DNA of 6,588 bases from NCBI GenBank assembly GCA_041484905.1, contig JBGPIL010000122.1, positions 1-6,588 of the forward strand, given 5' to 3'. Position numbers and translations under genes: made by a program. Shown in pieces: positions 6,277 through 6,588 of this stretch (position 1 is its first letter; every line of letters starts with the position of its first letter). Under the pieces are notes generated by a model. That model was not told where the DNA came from, ran no database searches, and was given only the letters and a program-made list of their open reading frames with translations. The stretch is from JACQCE01 sp041484905. Its GTDB lineage: Bacteria; Nitrospirota; Nitrospiria; JACQCE01.

Positions 6277-6588
6277 GCGGGGCAGCGCGGTATATTCTCC
6301 ATGGTCTCTTAAGCATCGGTATCGTCCTGCTCGATCAGTGGACCAAGCTGCTGGTGCGGCAGCAGATGCATCTTCAGGAATCGATTCCCATCATCCCAAA
6401 CCTGTTTAGCTTGACCTACATCCGGAATCCCGGCGCCGCGTTCGGCATCCTGGCCGGCAGCCACGCCGGCTTCCGGCTGCTGTTCTTTGGACTGACGTCG
6501 GTGCTGGCGCTCGCCCTGCTCGGCACGATCTACATGCGTCTGTCGCCGGACGATTGGATCGGGCAGGTGAGCGTGGCCTCCATCTTCG
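6273..6588 (+). CDS. lspA: Lipoprotein signal peptidase (signal peptidase II), 3' end missing
   Basis: An inner-membrane aspartyl protease that cleaves prolipoprotein signal peptides before the acylated Cys. The window holds 105 codons of a protein usually about 150-170 residues, with no stop. Seen: a first hydrophobic segment YILHGLLSIGIVLLDQWTK containing the family DQxTK motif, then PNLFSLTYIRNPGAAFGIL, the highly conserved N-P-G-A-A-F-G region, and a second membrane segment LLFFGLTSVLALALLGTIY. The two catalytic Asp motifs lie beyond the window end. The ATG overlaps the ileS stop (ATGA 6273-6276), and GGAG at 6261-6264 is a plausible ribosome binding site, so translation is probably coupled to ileS. 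The upstream lipoprotein at 1770-2627 is a likely substrate. Confidence 0.95.
   Translation, partial: MSGAARYILHGLLSIGIVLLDQWTKLLVRQQMHLQESIPIIPNLFSLTYIRNPGAAFGILAGSHAGFRLLFFGLTSVLALALLGTIYMRLSPDDWIGQVSVASIF

Overview
The window comes from a GC-rich bacterial chromosome, with most coding sequence at roughly 60-65% GC. Diderm traits are present: a lipoprotein with a lipobox, signal peptidase II, and a pair of peptidoglycan-recycling-type enzymes. The gene set and repeat style recall Nitrospira-like bacteria (Nitrospirota). That is an impression from sequence character, not a proven assignment.

Layout. Positions 1-939 hold the 3' part of an AmgK-type sugar kinase gene whose 5' end lies outside the window. 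It is followed by a MurU-type nucleotidyltransferase (964-1773) and a lipoprotein with a degenerate staphylococcal-nuclease-like domain (1770-2627). These three plus-strand genes are packed like an operon, with ATGA-type junctions. A short noncoding stretch with a 14-bp palindrome and a 12-bp hairpin separates them from a minus-strand gene (2694-3179) for a small membrane-anchored protein with an apparent NTF2-like fold. The 229-bp intergenic region after it contains a long perfect inverted repeat (REP/MITE-like) and a second copy of the 12-bp hairpin. Next come ileS (3409-6276, complete) and the start of lspA (6273 to the window end), overlapping by ATGA.

How they work together. The kinase and nucleotidyltransferase are the expected consecutive steps (anomeric phosphorylation, then UMP transfer) of the MurNAc-to-UDP-MurNAc recycling bypass. 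The lipoprotein would be processed by LspA, encoded at the other end of the window. ileS-lspA is a common bacterial pair.

Most notable observations. (1) The stretch of ileS encoding the CP1 editing domain (about 4025-4645) falls to about 47% GC with different codon choice, while the flanking catalytic parts are about 60-70% GC. This suggests an in-frame, domain-sized replacement by recombination. (2) Two copies of a palindromic element with a compensatory base-pair change bracket the lone minus-strand gene and the REP-like element. (3) Three ATGA motifs lie exactly 14 nt apart between the kinase and nucleotidyltransferase genes, creating two back-to-back five-codon mini-ORFs. No wholly new multi-gene system is evident; the rest is ordinary housekeeping content.
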